Numbered from the stretch's first letter, positions 7,470-15,078 are shown. The stretch: 46,440 bases of DNA from Cytophagales bacterium (GCA_024742395.1 JANSYO010000034.1:1-46440), one strand, 5' to 3'. Numbers and translations: made by a program. The notes: a model not told the origin generated them from the sequence alone.

Positions 7470-7713
7470 GACGGTGTGCATGACGGTAGACCGTCATAGA
7501 AAATGGTTGTAAGTAGTTGATTATTAGAGCGATGACGGTCATGACGGTCTTTTCTGATTTCTAGGGGCATTATTATTAAAATATAGTTTAGAATATTTTT
7601 TTAATCGTCAGGGCTGTTTTTATCGTCATACCGTCATGAATTGATATAATATACTATAAATCAATCAGTTATAGCATGACGGTCTATAAAAACAACCGTC
7701 ATAGAACCGTCAT
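7371..7713. repeat. Iteron cluster ATGACGGT, candidate replication origin
   Basis: Nine perfect octamers: ATGACGGT at 7468, 7480, 7532, 7541 and 7676; its complement ACCGTCAT at 7490, 7630, 7695 and 7706. A seven-base match lies at 7371 and degenerate forms at 7386, 7416 and 7622. Two are tandem with a 9-base period (7532, 7541). They flank an AT-rich core at about 7551-7620. The cluster lies between the primase-helicase gene and the HTH gene, the expected place for an origin recognised by the element's own initiator. Confidence 0.75.
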
Positions 7714-7922
7714 ACCAGTTCAGACTTAGAAAGCTTAATTATTGCATCTGCTGCCGCTTGATTCCAGGCATATCCCTCATTGATCATTCTTGATAGCTTG
7801 ACCGGAGTGTAAGATTCACTTCTTGCAGGGGTAATGTTGGATTTGTTTAAATGGTTGATAATGTACTTTTGAGAAATACCCTTATCTCTTAGGTATTTGT
7901 ACGCATTTTGAACTTCTATCAT
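7710..7922 (-). CDS. Small HTH regulator, Cox/Apl/Cro-like position
   Basis: A 70-aa protein, MIEVQNAYKYLRDKGISQ..., with a helix-turn-helix pattern (GISQKYIINHLNKSNITPARSESYTPVKLSRMI, described as helices near residues 15-25 and 40-52). It is the first gene of the leftward transcript and faces the repressor. That is the place of Cox, Apl or Cro in phage switches, so it is probably the lytic-side regulator. The ATG follows a TATAAA leader by 11 bases. Its last codons run into an iteron (7706-7713). The exact HTH class is uncertain. Confidence 0.6.
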   Translation of the reverse strand: MIEVQNAYKYLRDKGISQKYIINHLNKSNITPARSESYTPVKLSRMINEGYAWNQAAADAIIKLSKSELV

Positions 7923-7929
7923 ATTAATG

Positions 7930-7961
7930 TTTGTTTATATATAAAGAGTATTATATATTTG
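7930..7961 (+). promoter_or_regulatory. Repressor promoter, right-facing arm of the prophage switch
   Basis: TTTG (7930-7933), a 20-base spacer and TATATTTG (7954-7961) form a full Bacteroidota promoter. The predicted start near 7967 gives a leader of about 50 bases before the repressor ATG at 8019. Confidence 0.75.
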
Positions 7962-7979
7962 TGCTTAGTATTAAAGTAA

Positions 7980-8011
7980 CAAATATAAACATAAGTTAAT
8001 TTATAAACAAA
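7980..8011 (-). promoter_or_regulatory. Leftward early promoter with candidate operator, left-facing arm of the switch
   Basis: On the minus strand TTTG (8011-8008), 20 bases, TATATTTG (7987-7980). The AACATAAGTT dyad at 7988-7997 adjoins the -7 element. The mirror arm has no such dyad. Expected to drive the HTH gene and the primase block, with repression through the dyad. Confidence 0.75.
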
Positions 8012-8018
8012 ACTTAAT

Positions 8019-8468
8019 ATGAAAAAGGAGTTAAAAAAATTAATCGCCTACTTGGATAGTACAGGGTTAAATAATGCAGAGATAGCTAAAAAGGTAGGCA
8101 CCTCTGCTGTCAGCATATCAAACCTTAGAGCGGGGCAATTCCCCTCAAAATCTATTGACAAGTTTTTTATTGCCTTTCCGGATCTGTCACCGAATGAACT
8201 ATTTGGTCACTACTCCGACAGTAATTACAAGCCGTTAGAGCTTGAGAAGTCAGACCTTGAAAAAGAACTGGAAGAGTTACGCAAAGAAAACAACCATCTT
8301 AAGACCAATCTTAACTTCTTAAAGTTGGCCATCAACAGCCGTCTTTCGGACGAGGAAAAAAAGATGGTAAATTTTCCTAAGCGTAACCTTTTTAAGCACG
8401 GTGCCCGTATGGTAAGTTTTACTAAATTTGCCAATTCGTTGACACCTGAGGTTACGCAGAGGGCTTAA
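8019..8468 (+). CDS. XRE-family prophage repressor with coiled coil
   Basis: A 149-aa protein. Residues about 10-60 form an XRE-type HTH (LNNAEIAKKVGTSAVSISNL, then FPSKSIDKFFIAFPDLSPNELF). Residues 72-105 are a heptad-like coiled coil suited to oligomerisation, and a basic tail follows. There is no S24 peptidase domain, so RecA-driven self-cleavage is not expected and induction must work differently. It is the last gene before the element's right end and diverges from the HTH gene. The ATG follows a TATAAA leader by 11 bases. Binding to the AAC-N4-GTT dyads at 2971-2980 and 7988-7997 is inferred. Confidence 0.75.
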   Translation: MKKELKKLIAYLDSTGLNNAEIAKKVGTSAVSISNLRAGQFPSKSIDKFFIAFPDLSPNELFGHYSDSNYKPLELEKSDLEKELEELRKENNHLKTNLNFLKLAINSRLSDEEKKMVNFPKRNLFKHGARMVSFTKFANSLTPEVTQRA

Positions 8469-8499
8469 ATGCTCTGTCAGTGCTTGTATTAAAGTTTGG

Positions 8500-8520
8500 C
8501 GAGTCCCAGCGGGATCACCA
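8500..8520 (+). other. tRNA 3'-end fragment, candidate attachment site (element right end)
   Basis: From CGAGTCCCAG to CACCA the bases fit a tRNA 3' end: the last part of the T loop (CGAGT), the T-stem 3' strand CCCAG, the acceptor 3' strand CGGGATC, discriminator A and CCA. The upstream bases do not continue a tRNA (TTTGG where the T-stem and TTCG should be). This is what an integrase acting on a tRNA gene leaves at the far end. The matching intact tRNA, beginning GATCCCG, should lie left of this window. Confidence 0.65.
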
Positions 8521-8527
8521 AAAAAAA

Positions 8528-8557
8528 GCCGCCTCGCATTGCGAAGGTGGCTTTTTT
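8528..8557 (+). terminator. Rho-independent terminator after the tRNA fragment
   Basis: Stem GCCGCCT/AGGTGGC with an inner CGC-ATT-GCG hairpin, then TTTTTT at 8552-8557. It lies eight bases after the tRNA-like end and was probably the tRNA gene's original terminator. Confidence 0.75.
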
Positions 8558-8578
8558 GTATCTTAAGACTTCAATACT

Positions 8579-9985
8579 ATGGCTCGTAAAAAGAAAATAA
8601 TAAATGAGATTGAAATTCTCGATTTTGCCGCTGAAGGCAAATGCCTAACCAAGCATGACGGTCAGGTCATTTTCATTACTACACCAAACGTAGCACCGGG
8701 TGATATTGTTAAAATACAAATCAACCGCAAAAAGAAGTCATTCTCCGAAGCCATCGTTTTAGAGCGGCTAAAACCCTCGCCAATGAGGCTAGACCCTTTC
8801 TGTTCTCATTTTGGCGTATGTGGCGGCTGTAAATGGCAGCATATACCTTATGACAGGCAGTTGCAGCAAAAAGAACAGCAGGTGAAAGACCAATTGATTC
8901 GCTTAGGTAAAATAGATATTGGTCAGTTTCATAGTATTTTGCCTTCTGAGAAAACTACATTCTACCGGAATAAACTGGAATTTACTTTTGCCAATTCCCG
9001 CTGGCTTACCCGAGAAGAGATAGGTTCAGGTGATGATATGGACAAAGATGCCTTAGGCTTTCACGTTCCCAAGCGTTTTGATAAAGTGCTGCCTATAGAT
9101 AAGTGTTACCTGCAGGGCGACCCTTCCAATGCCATCAGAGATTTCTTTAAAGACTACGCTCATACTAGCTCTGAGCCCTTTTATGACCATGTAAAGCATG
9201 AAGGATTCTTCAGGAACCTCATGATCAGAACTGCCAGCACCGGTGAAACCATGGTGGTGGTGCAGTTTGCCAAAAAAGATAAAAACCTCATTGAAGCATG
9301 CCTTAACAGCTTTCAACAGGCCTTTCCTGATATTACTTCTATCAATTACTTCATTAACCAGAAAAGAAATGACAGTTATCAGGATCTGGAGCCTGTAAAT
9401 TTTGCTGGTAAGCCTTACATAGAAGAAGAAATGGAAGGTTTAAGATTCAGAATTGGCGTTAAATCATTTTACCAAACCAATTCAGAACAAGCATACAATC
9501 TATACAAGAAAACCCGAGAGTTTGCAGATATTTCTCCTGAAGATGTCGTTTATGACCTTTATACTGGCACAGGTACCATCGCTAACTTTGTGGCAAAGCA
9601 AGCCAAAAAAGTGGTAGGAGTAGAGTACGTAGAAGACGCAATCAAAGACGCCAAGGTAAATTCTGAGGTGAATGGACTTAGCAATACCTCTTTCTATGCC
9701 GGCAATATGAAAGAAGTATTAAATGACGAATTTCTGGCCAAAGAAGGAGCACCAGATGTAATCATTACTGATCCGCCACGTGCAGGCATGGATAAAGAAG
9801 TGGTAGAGATGCTTTTGAGAATAAAGGCAAAAAGGATTGTGTATGTCAGCTGTAACGCAGCAACACAAGCACGAGATATTCAGCTTATGTCAGAAATATA
9901 CCAAGTCACAGACGTACAGCCGGTAGATATGTTCCCTCATACGCATCATGTAGAGAATATTGCCAAACTAGAACTTAAAGCTTAG
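8579..9985 (+). CDS. rlmD: 23S rRNA (uracil-5)-methyltransferase, RlmD family
   Basis: A 468-aa SAM-dependent RNA m5U methyltransferase. An N-terminal TRAM domain (about residues 1-65) is followed by the iron-sulfur cysteines (CSHFGVCGGCKW, near residues 79-87). The Rossmann domain has DLYTGTGTIANF; the catalytic region has DPPRAGMD and YVSCNAAT, where the Cys attacks uracil C6. The length fits RlmD/RumA. The paralogue boundary (RlmD, RlmCD, TrmA) cannot be fixed by eye. First chromosomal gene after the prophage, probably with its own promoter beyond the terminator. It converges on dnaB and the stop codons overlap. Confidence 0.85.
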   Translation: MARKKKIINEIEILDFAAEGKCLTKHDGQVIFITTPNVAPGDIVKIQINRKKKSFSEAIVLERLKPSPMRLDPFCSHFGVCGGCKWQHIPYDRQLQQKEQQVKDQLIRLGKIDIGQFHSILPSEKTTFYRNKLEFTFANSRWLTREEIGSGDDMDKDALGFHVPKRFDKVLPIDKCYLQGDPSNAIRDFFKDYAHTSSEPFYDHVKHEGFFRNLMIRTASTGETMVVVQFAKKDKNLIEACLNSFQQAFPDITSINYFINQKRNDSYQDLEPVNFAGKPYIEEEMEGLRFRIGVKSFYQTNSEQAYNLYKKTREFADISPEDVVYDLYTGTGTIANFVAKQAKKVVGVEYVEDAIKDAKVNSEVNGLSNTSFYAGNMKEVLNDEFLAKEGAPDVIITDPPRAGMDKEVVEMLLRIKAKRIVYVSCNAATQARDIQLMSEIYQVTDVQPVDMFPHTHHVENIAKLELKA

Positions 9986-11598
9986 AAAGGAACATCATCA
10001 TCCGGACTAACTGAAGAAAGACCGTCTTTTTCATCTCCTTCTGGAGCCTGTGTAGAAGGCAGATTGGCCTTACTGGTCAGGAAAGTAGGCGGAGACCAGT
10101 CGCCACCACTGCCCGAAGCCTGACTTTCAAAGTGACTGAAATCACCTGCTCCGCCAGGAAGGTTAATTTTGGCAGAATCTGCAAAACCACGCCCTTGGAA
10201 TCCAGTACCTAAATCAGCGAATTTGGTAAACTCCTTAATGAACTGCAGCTGAATAGTTTTTAAAGTTCCTGCTCTGTTTTTGGCAATAATTACTTCACCA
10301 ATACCATCTGTAGGGTTTCCGTTCGCGTCTTCAGTGATTTTATAATATTCGGGTCTGTATAAGAACATAACCATATCGGCATCCTGCTCAATAGAGCCTG
10401 ATTCTCTCAAATCGGAAAGTTGTGGACGTTTATCGCCCCCACGAGTTTCTACGGCCCTGGATAGCTGAGACAGAGCTAAAACCGGAACATCAATCTCTTT
10501 TGAAAGATTTTTTAAAGATCGTGAAATCGTTGCAATCTCCTGTTCACGGTTTCCTACGGTATTGGAACCATCATCACCACTCATCAGCTGTAAATAATCA
10601 ATAATCACCATTCCGATTCCAAACTGAGCTTTAAGTCGACGACATTTTGCTCTTAGCTCCAACACAGAAAGGGCAGGGGTGTCATCAATGTATATCGGAG
10701 AAGTTGCCAATTTGTCAAGTCGGGTATGCAATTGTTGCCACTCATGGGGTTCCAGCATCCCTTTTCTAAGTTTCTCACTTTCTATTTCAGCCTCAGCAGC
10801 TATCATCCTCAGCATTAACTGAGTGGCCGACATCTCCAATGAAAAGATAGCTACTGGAGTCTGATGATCTACCGCCGCATTTCTCATGGCTGAAACCACA
10901 AAAGCCGTTTTACCCATACCCGGTCTGGCCGCAATAATGGTTAATTCTGTCTTTTGCCAGCCACCGGTAAGTTCATCTAAATCACGAAATCCACTAGGTA
11001 CGCCGGTAATTCCATCAGAGTTACCTAATTTCTTGTGTTCCAGCTCATCAATGGTCAATCTCATGATCTCTGAAGAGCTCATGTATTGTCTTCTGATACT
11101 TTTCTCAGAAATCTTAAAGAAGTATTGCTCCGTGTTATCTAAAACATTGAAAATATCACTGTTTTCATCGAAGGCCTGCTTCATCAGGTCTGTTGAGGCT
11201 TTCACCATTTCTCTTTTAATACTTAGCTGAGAAATGATCAGAGCATGATGCTCAATATTGGCAGCAGAATTGACTCTCCCCATCAGGTCTGTGAGATACT
11301 TTGCACCACCTACTTTTCTAATGGTGTTTTGGTTTCTCAAATAGGAGGTAACTGTCAATATATCAATAGCTTCTGATGCTTTGAATAAGTCTAAAATAGC
11401 CTCATAAATTATCTGATGAGATTCGTTATAAAAGGTACTTACGTGGACTAAATCTTTTACTAAAGAAAGAGCTTCTTTGTCTATTAAAATAGCACCCAGT
11501 ACAGCCGCCTCTATATCTGTAGAATACGGTAATCTCTTACCATCAGCTACTTGCAAGGGGTTTAATGAAGGCTTTATTTGGGATTGTGCTATTTCCAT
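9982..11598 (-). CDS. dnaB: Replicative DNA helicase DnaB
   Basis: A 538-aa hexameric 5'-3' helicase that unwinds the fork and recruits primase. The N-terminal DnaB domain (about residues 25-125, LPYSTDIEAAVLGAILID) is followed by a linker and the RecA-like domain. Walker A is ARPGMGKTAF near residue 225, Walker B VIIDYLQLM, and LRESGSIEQDADMVMFLYRP carries the arginine-finger region. The length is slightly above E. coli DnaB because of a Gly/Ser-rich low-complexity tail ending SPDDDVPF, which strongly resembles the SSB C-terminal tip. A -7 element TACTTTTG lies upstream at 11633-11640 (minus). Confidence 0.95.
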   Translation of the reverse strand: MEIAQSQIKPSLNPLQVADGKRLPYSTDIEAAVLGAILIDKEALSLVKDLVHVSTFYNESHQIIYEAILDLFKASEAIDILTVTSYLRNQNTIRKVGGAKYLTDLMGRVNSAANIEHHALIISQLSIKREMVKASTDLMKQAFDENSDIFNVLDNTEQYFFKISEKSIRRQYMSSSEIMRLTIDELEHKKLGNSDGITGVPSGFRDLDELTGGWQKTELTIIAARPGMGKTAFVVSAMRNAAVDHQTPVAIFSLEMSATQLMLRMIAAEAEIESEKLRKGMLEPHEWQQLHTRLDKLATSPIYIDDTPALSVLELRAKCRRLKAQFGIGMVIIDYLQLMSGDDGSNTVGNREQEIATISRSLKNLSKEIDVPVLALSQLSRAVETRGGDKRPQLSDLRESGSIEQDADMVMFLYRPEYYKITEDANGNPTDGIGEVIIAKNRAGTLKTIQLQFIKEFTKFADLGTGFQGRGFADSAKINLPGGAGDFSHFESQASGSGGDWSPPTFLTSKANLPSTQAPEGDEKDGLSSVSPDDDVPF

Positions 11599-11632
11599 TC
11601 AGTGGATGAGTTCATTGTGATCTTATTGAATA

Positions 11633-11640
11633 CAAAAGTA
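11633..11640 (-). promoter_or_regulatory. Candidate dnaB promoter -7 element
   Basis: TACTTTTG on the minus strand fits TAnnTTTG, 35 bases before the dnaB ATG. No clear TTG is found 20 bases upstream, so support is partial. The rest of 11599-11817 is AT-rich and shows no other feature. Confidence 0.4.
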
Positions 11641-11817
11641 CTAATATCTGCCCACTATACACCGAGAAAACAGATGGTTAATTTATCCTCAATCATGTAG
11701 GCAGGCTATAAAGCTATTGTGAAACAAATGTGGACTGCAATTAAGATTTTGTGTATAAACCAACTGGAACTGTGAATATTTTTTTCTTCTTTTGACTAAA
11801 ATTAATCTAAAACGAGT

Positions 11818-12762
11818 TTGACAGAAAAAGTCATAGAATTAAATGGGATTTCACTCCTTGATTTTCTGGGAGTTCAGAATAAAAACATTAAGGAAATCTC
11901 TAAATCCTTTCCGGCCAGTAAGCTGATTTCAAGAGGAAACGAGATCCATCTTAAAGGACCAGAAGATGAAGTCAGGCAAATGAACGAATTGCTTGAAACT
12001 TTAATAGGGCATTACAACCGATTTGGTAAGCTTAGCCCGGATATAGTTAAGAACTATCTTCAAAATGATACAGAACAAATAAGTAATCTGATCAAAGATG
12101 ACAGCATTCTGGTTCATGGCAATAGAGGATTGATGATTAAGGCCAAAACGGCCAATCAAAAGAAATTAGTTGAAGCTAGTCTGAAGCACGATATCGTATT
12201 TGCGGTAGGACCTGCAGGAACCGGTAAGACCTACACAGCCGTAGCATTAGCCGTTAAAGCCCTGAAAGAAAAAAGGGTAAAAAAGATCATAATTACAAGA
12301 CCCGCTGTAGAAGCAGGTGAGAATCTGGGCTTCTTACCAGGCGATTTAAAAGAAAAGATTGATCCGTATCTGATGCCTATCTATGATGCATTAAATGATA
12401 TGTTGCAATCTGACAAACTTGGAGGCTATGTAGAGAAAAATGTGGTAGAGATAGCTCCGCTGGCCTATATGAGAGGTAGAACACTAAATAATGCGTTTAT
12501 TATTCTGGATGAGGCTCAAAATACCACGCCCATGCAATTAAAGATGTTTCTGACCCGAATGGGGCCAAATTCAAAAATAGTGGTCACAGGAGATGTAACA
12601 CAGGTAGATTTACCAAGAAACCAGAAATCTGGTTTGCAAGATGCCATACATAAACTCAATAATATCAGCGGAATCAAGTTTATTGAATTGGATGGACGTG
12701 ATGTAGTCCGCCATCCTTTGGTAGTAAAAATTCTTGATGCGTATGAAAAGGCTGATAAATAG
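11818..12762 (+). CDS. phoH: PhoH family P-loop ATPase
   Basis: A 314-aa PhoH/PhoL-type protein. An N-terminal KH-like segment (about residues 10-85) precedes the helicase-like ATPase core. Walker A is GPAGTGKT at residues 131-138; Walker B is FIILDEAQN near 227, followed by TGDVTQVDLP. Members act in RNA metabolism and ribosome-linked stress, in the same family as YbeZ. The start is a TTG at 11818, with no in-frame ATG nearby and a well-conserved-looking TEKVIELNGISL start. Its 3' end overlaps the protease gene, so it heads an operon of mixed functions. Confidence 0.9.
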   Translation: MTEKVIELNGISLLDFLGVQNKNIKEISKSFPASKLISRGNEIHLKGPEDEVRQMNELLETLIGHYNRFGKLSPDIVKNYLQNDTEQISNLIKDDSILVHGNRGLMIKAKTANQKKLVEASLKHDIVFAVGPAGTGKTYTAVALAVKALKEKRVKKIIITRPAVEAGENLGFLPGDLKEKIDPYLMPIYDALNDMLQSDKLGGYVEKNVVEIAPLAYMRGRTLNNAFIILDEAQNTTPMQLKMFLTRMGPNSKIVVTGDVTQVDLPRNQKSGLQDAIHKLNNISGIKFIELDGRDVVRHPLVVKILDAYEKADK

Positions 12763-13999
12763 CTTCTTATTCTTTCTTTGTTTTTATTCAGCATTTTCAC
12801 AGCGATGTGCTCAACGTGAGATTAGTTCAGCGGAATTAAAGCAACGACACGAAAATTTTCAGGTATTACTCGATAATTACCAGAAGAATAACAGCAAAAA
12901 TGTAAGACAACAGGAAGAAATCATCCGTATACCAGTAGTTGTTCATGTTATACATAACGAACCCTCCAGAAGAATAGGAGGAGAGAACAATACCAATATT
13001 TCTGATGAGCAGATCTTTAGTCAAATGAAAGTTCTCAATGAAGACTTCAGAAAGGAGTTTGGCACCAGAGGTTATAATGAAAACCCGGTAGGTGCCGATA
13101 TGGAAATAGAATTTTTTCTGGCTCAGCAAGACCCAAACGGACAGCCAAGTTCTGGGATCAATAGAGTGTACTACAATAAAAGCAATTACGATGTTTTTTC
13201 AGATCTGGAGCTTATTTCTAGTCTGTCCTATTGGCCTTCTGATAAGTATTTGAATATTTGGGTAGTTAATTTTTCGGGTTCCTATCTTGGTTATGGAGAG
13301 TTTCCGGGTGGGGCTTTGGATGGACTGGAACTTACTGACCCTCCTGAAGAAACTGATGGTGTATTTATTGACTACGAGGTTTTTGGAGACAGAACAGGAA
13401 CCGCTTCTTCAGGAGTTTATTCATATGGACGTACCACCACACATGAGATTGGGCATTGGCTGGGATTACTCCATACCTGGGGTGATGTACGCTGTGGTAC
13501 TGACTATTGTGACGATACCCCGCAAATACAAGGAGCTAATGATACTGAAACATGCAGACAAATTTCAAGTCGATGTAACGGTGAGTTTACGATCAATATG
13601 ATTGAAAACTATATGGATTACACCCCAGATTCTTGTATGAATATATTTACGAATGATCAGAAAGCAAGAGTTAGGGCGGCACTGGAAGTCAGCCAAAGAA
13701 GAAGAAGATTAGTATTGAACAGTCAATTTTTATTACCGGCTACTAATCTGACCGAATTCAACATCATTAATAATCCTGGCAATTCGAGTATGTTGTCATT
13801 CCAGATTTTATTGCCAGACTTTCAGGATTTTACGATAAGCGGCTATAATTTATTAGGCCAACAAATACTTTATAAAGAATTTAAAGACTATCCGAGTACT
13901 GTTGTTCGAGCTGAAGACCTAAATTTGCCCACCGGTCCACTAATCATTCGAATGCAGACCGGCAACGAAATTTTTACGAAGAGGATAGTTTTGTTCTAG
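12743..13999 (+). CDS. Secreted M43 (pappalysin-like) metalloprotease with T9SS sorting domain
   Basis: About 418 aa. The signal peptide is KRLINSFLFFLCFYSAFS. The protease domain has the extended zinc motif HEIGHWLGLLH (near residue 234) and a Met-turn ENYMDY (near 287), as in cytophagalysin/pappalysin M43 enzymes, plus calcium- or disulfide-type segments with Cys. The last 80 residues form a type IX secretion type A sorting domain ending TKRIVLF. It should cross the outer membrane by T9SS and be surface-bound or released. The ATG at 12743 gives the best signal peptide; earlier TTG/ATG options at 12734 and 12737 exist. It overlaps the phoH end, an odd neighbour for DNA-metabolism genes. Confidence 0.9.
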   Translation: MKRLINSFLFFLCFYSAFSQRCAQREISSAELKQRHENFQVLLDNYQKNNSKNVRQQEEIIRIPVVVHVIHNEPSRRIGGENNTNISDEQIFSQMKVLNEDFRKEFGTRGYNENPVGADMEIEFFLAQQDPNGQPSSGINRVYYNKSNYDVFSDLELISSLSYWPSDKYLNIWVVNFSGSYLGYGEFPGGALDGLELTDPPEETDGVFIDYEVFGDRTGTASSGVYSYGRTTTHEIGHWLGLLHTWGDVRCGTDYCDDTPQIQGANDTETCRQISSRCNGEFTINMIENYMDYTPDSCMNIFTNDQKARVRAALEVSQRRRRLVLNSQFLLPATNLTEFNIINNPGNSSMLSFQILLPDFQDFTISGYNLLGQQILYKEFKDYPSTVVRAEDLNLPTGPLIIRMQTGNEIFTKRIVLF

Positions 14000-14473
14000 A
14001 TGGGAAATATGAAGAGACCAGATTTTGACGATATTTTTATGGAGTTGGCCATAAGCCTTGCCCAGCGTTCACATTGTGTTAAAGCTCAGGTAGGGGCAGT
14101 GCTTGCCAATGAAACCAGAATTATCTCTATCGGATACAACGGACCACCCAGCGGAACACATAACTGCGATGATGATTACGGCACAGAGGGGTGCCCCAGA
14201 GACTCCAAAGGAAGCTGTTCGCTTGCCTTGCATGCTGAGCAAAACGCCATTTTATATGCTGCTAAAAATGGGGGTAGAGTAGAGGGATCAACTCTCTATG
14301 TTACTCTTTCACCTTGTATTTCGTGTGCTAGAGTAATTTACACGATGAAAATTAAAAAGGTATTTTTTCTTAATTCTTACGCCGAATACAAAGGAATTGA
14401 AAAAGATGAAGGCGTAGAGTTTTTACGAAGTTTTGGGATTGAAGTAGAAAAATACGAACCCAAAGCAATGTGA
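14000..14473 (+). CDS. dCMP deaminase family protein (ComEB-like)
   Basis: A 157-aa zinc deaminase of the cytidine/deoxycytidylate superfamily. The zinc ligands are visible as H78-A-E80, where the Glu is the proton shuttle, and PCISC (C106, C109). Long insertions between strand 2 and the HAE helix, including GCPRDSKGSC, match deoxycytidylate deaminases, which turn dCMP into dUMP for thymidylate synthesis. The ATG directly follows the stop of the protease gene. ComEB is a name by similarity only; the competence role is not implied. Confidence 0.85.
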   Translation: MGNMKRPDFDDIFMELAISLAQRSHCVKAQVGAVLANETRIISIGYNGPPSGTHNCDDDYGTEGCPRDSKGSCSLALHAEQNAILYAAKNGGRVEGSTLYVTLSPCISCARVIYTMKIKKVFFLNSYAEYKGIEKDEGVEFLRSFGIEVEKYEPKAM

Positions 14474-15078
14474 ATTACCTGGCTCATTTATTTCTTGCCG
14501 GTTCTGATAAAGAACTCATTTACGGAAATCTCCTTGAAGATTTCATGCACGGCAGAATAGAGCATCCCAGAAACAATCATTTGAGCCCGGGGATTAAAAA
14601 TGGTATCAGGCTACACCGCACCATTGATTCATTCACAGATTCTCATCCAATAGTTAAAGAAACCAAAGGGCTTTTTCATGAAGCACTAGGCAGGTATGAC
14701 TCAATTGCTGTAGATGTGCTTTATGATCATTTTCTTATTAAAAACTGGTCCTCTTTCACTTTAGAAGAGTTTGATGATTTCAGACCTAGAATCTATTCAA
14801 GCTTGAGAGAATTTGATACCCTCATGCCTCCCAGATTGAGAGCAATGGTAGATTCCATGATTTTCCATGATTGGTTAAAAGCATATATCTTTGATGACGG
14901 ACTTCGCAGAGCCCTCACCGGCCTGAATAAAAAAATAAAAGAAGGACCCGACATGACACTGAGCATTCCGATCATGCACAAATATTATGAAGTTATAGAT
15001 GGCCAATTTCTTGCCTTCTTTACCGAATTAAAGGAAGTTTGTGATCAGTTTATCATTCAACAGAAAAACATTGGCTAA
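14470..15078 (+). CDS. Acyl carrier protein phosphodiesterase-like protein (AcpH family)
   Basis: A 202-aa protein beginning MNYLAHLFLAGSDKELIYGNLLEDF with a GTG start that overlaps the preceding stop. HLFLAG, GNLLEDF, GIRLHRTID(S)F(T)DSHP and DVLYDHFL are the conserved blocks of the AcpH/YajB HD-like family, which removes 4'-phosphopantetheine from holo-ACP. The His and Asp residues in these blocks would bind the metal. The activity is known for E. coli AcpH and inferred here. It is translationally coupled on both sides. Confidence 0.8.
   Translation: MNYLAHLFLAGSDKELIYGNLLEDFMHGRIEHPRNNHLSPGIKNGIRLHRTIDSFTDSHPIVKETKGLFHEALGRYDSIAVDVLYDHFLIKNWSSFTLEEFDDFRPRIYSSLREFDTLMPPRLRAMVDSMIFHDWLKAYIFDDGLRRALTGLNKKIKEGPDMTLSIPIMHKYYEVIDGQFLAFFTELKEVCDQFIIQQKNIG

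Noticed and set aside
7371-7713. CRISPR array.
   Set aside because: The repeats are only 8 bases, in both orientations and irregularly spaced, with no cas genes. An iteron origin fits better.
1-8520. Integrative conjugative element or plasmid insertion rather than prophage.
   Set aside because: Not excluded, but there are no relaxase, transfer or mobilisation genes. The repressor switch and compact leftward block favour a phage; the left part outside the window would decide.
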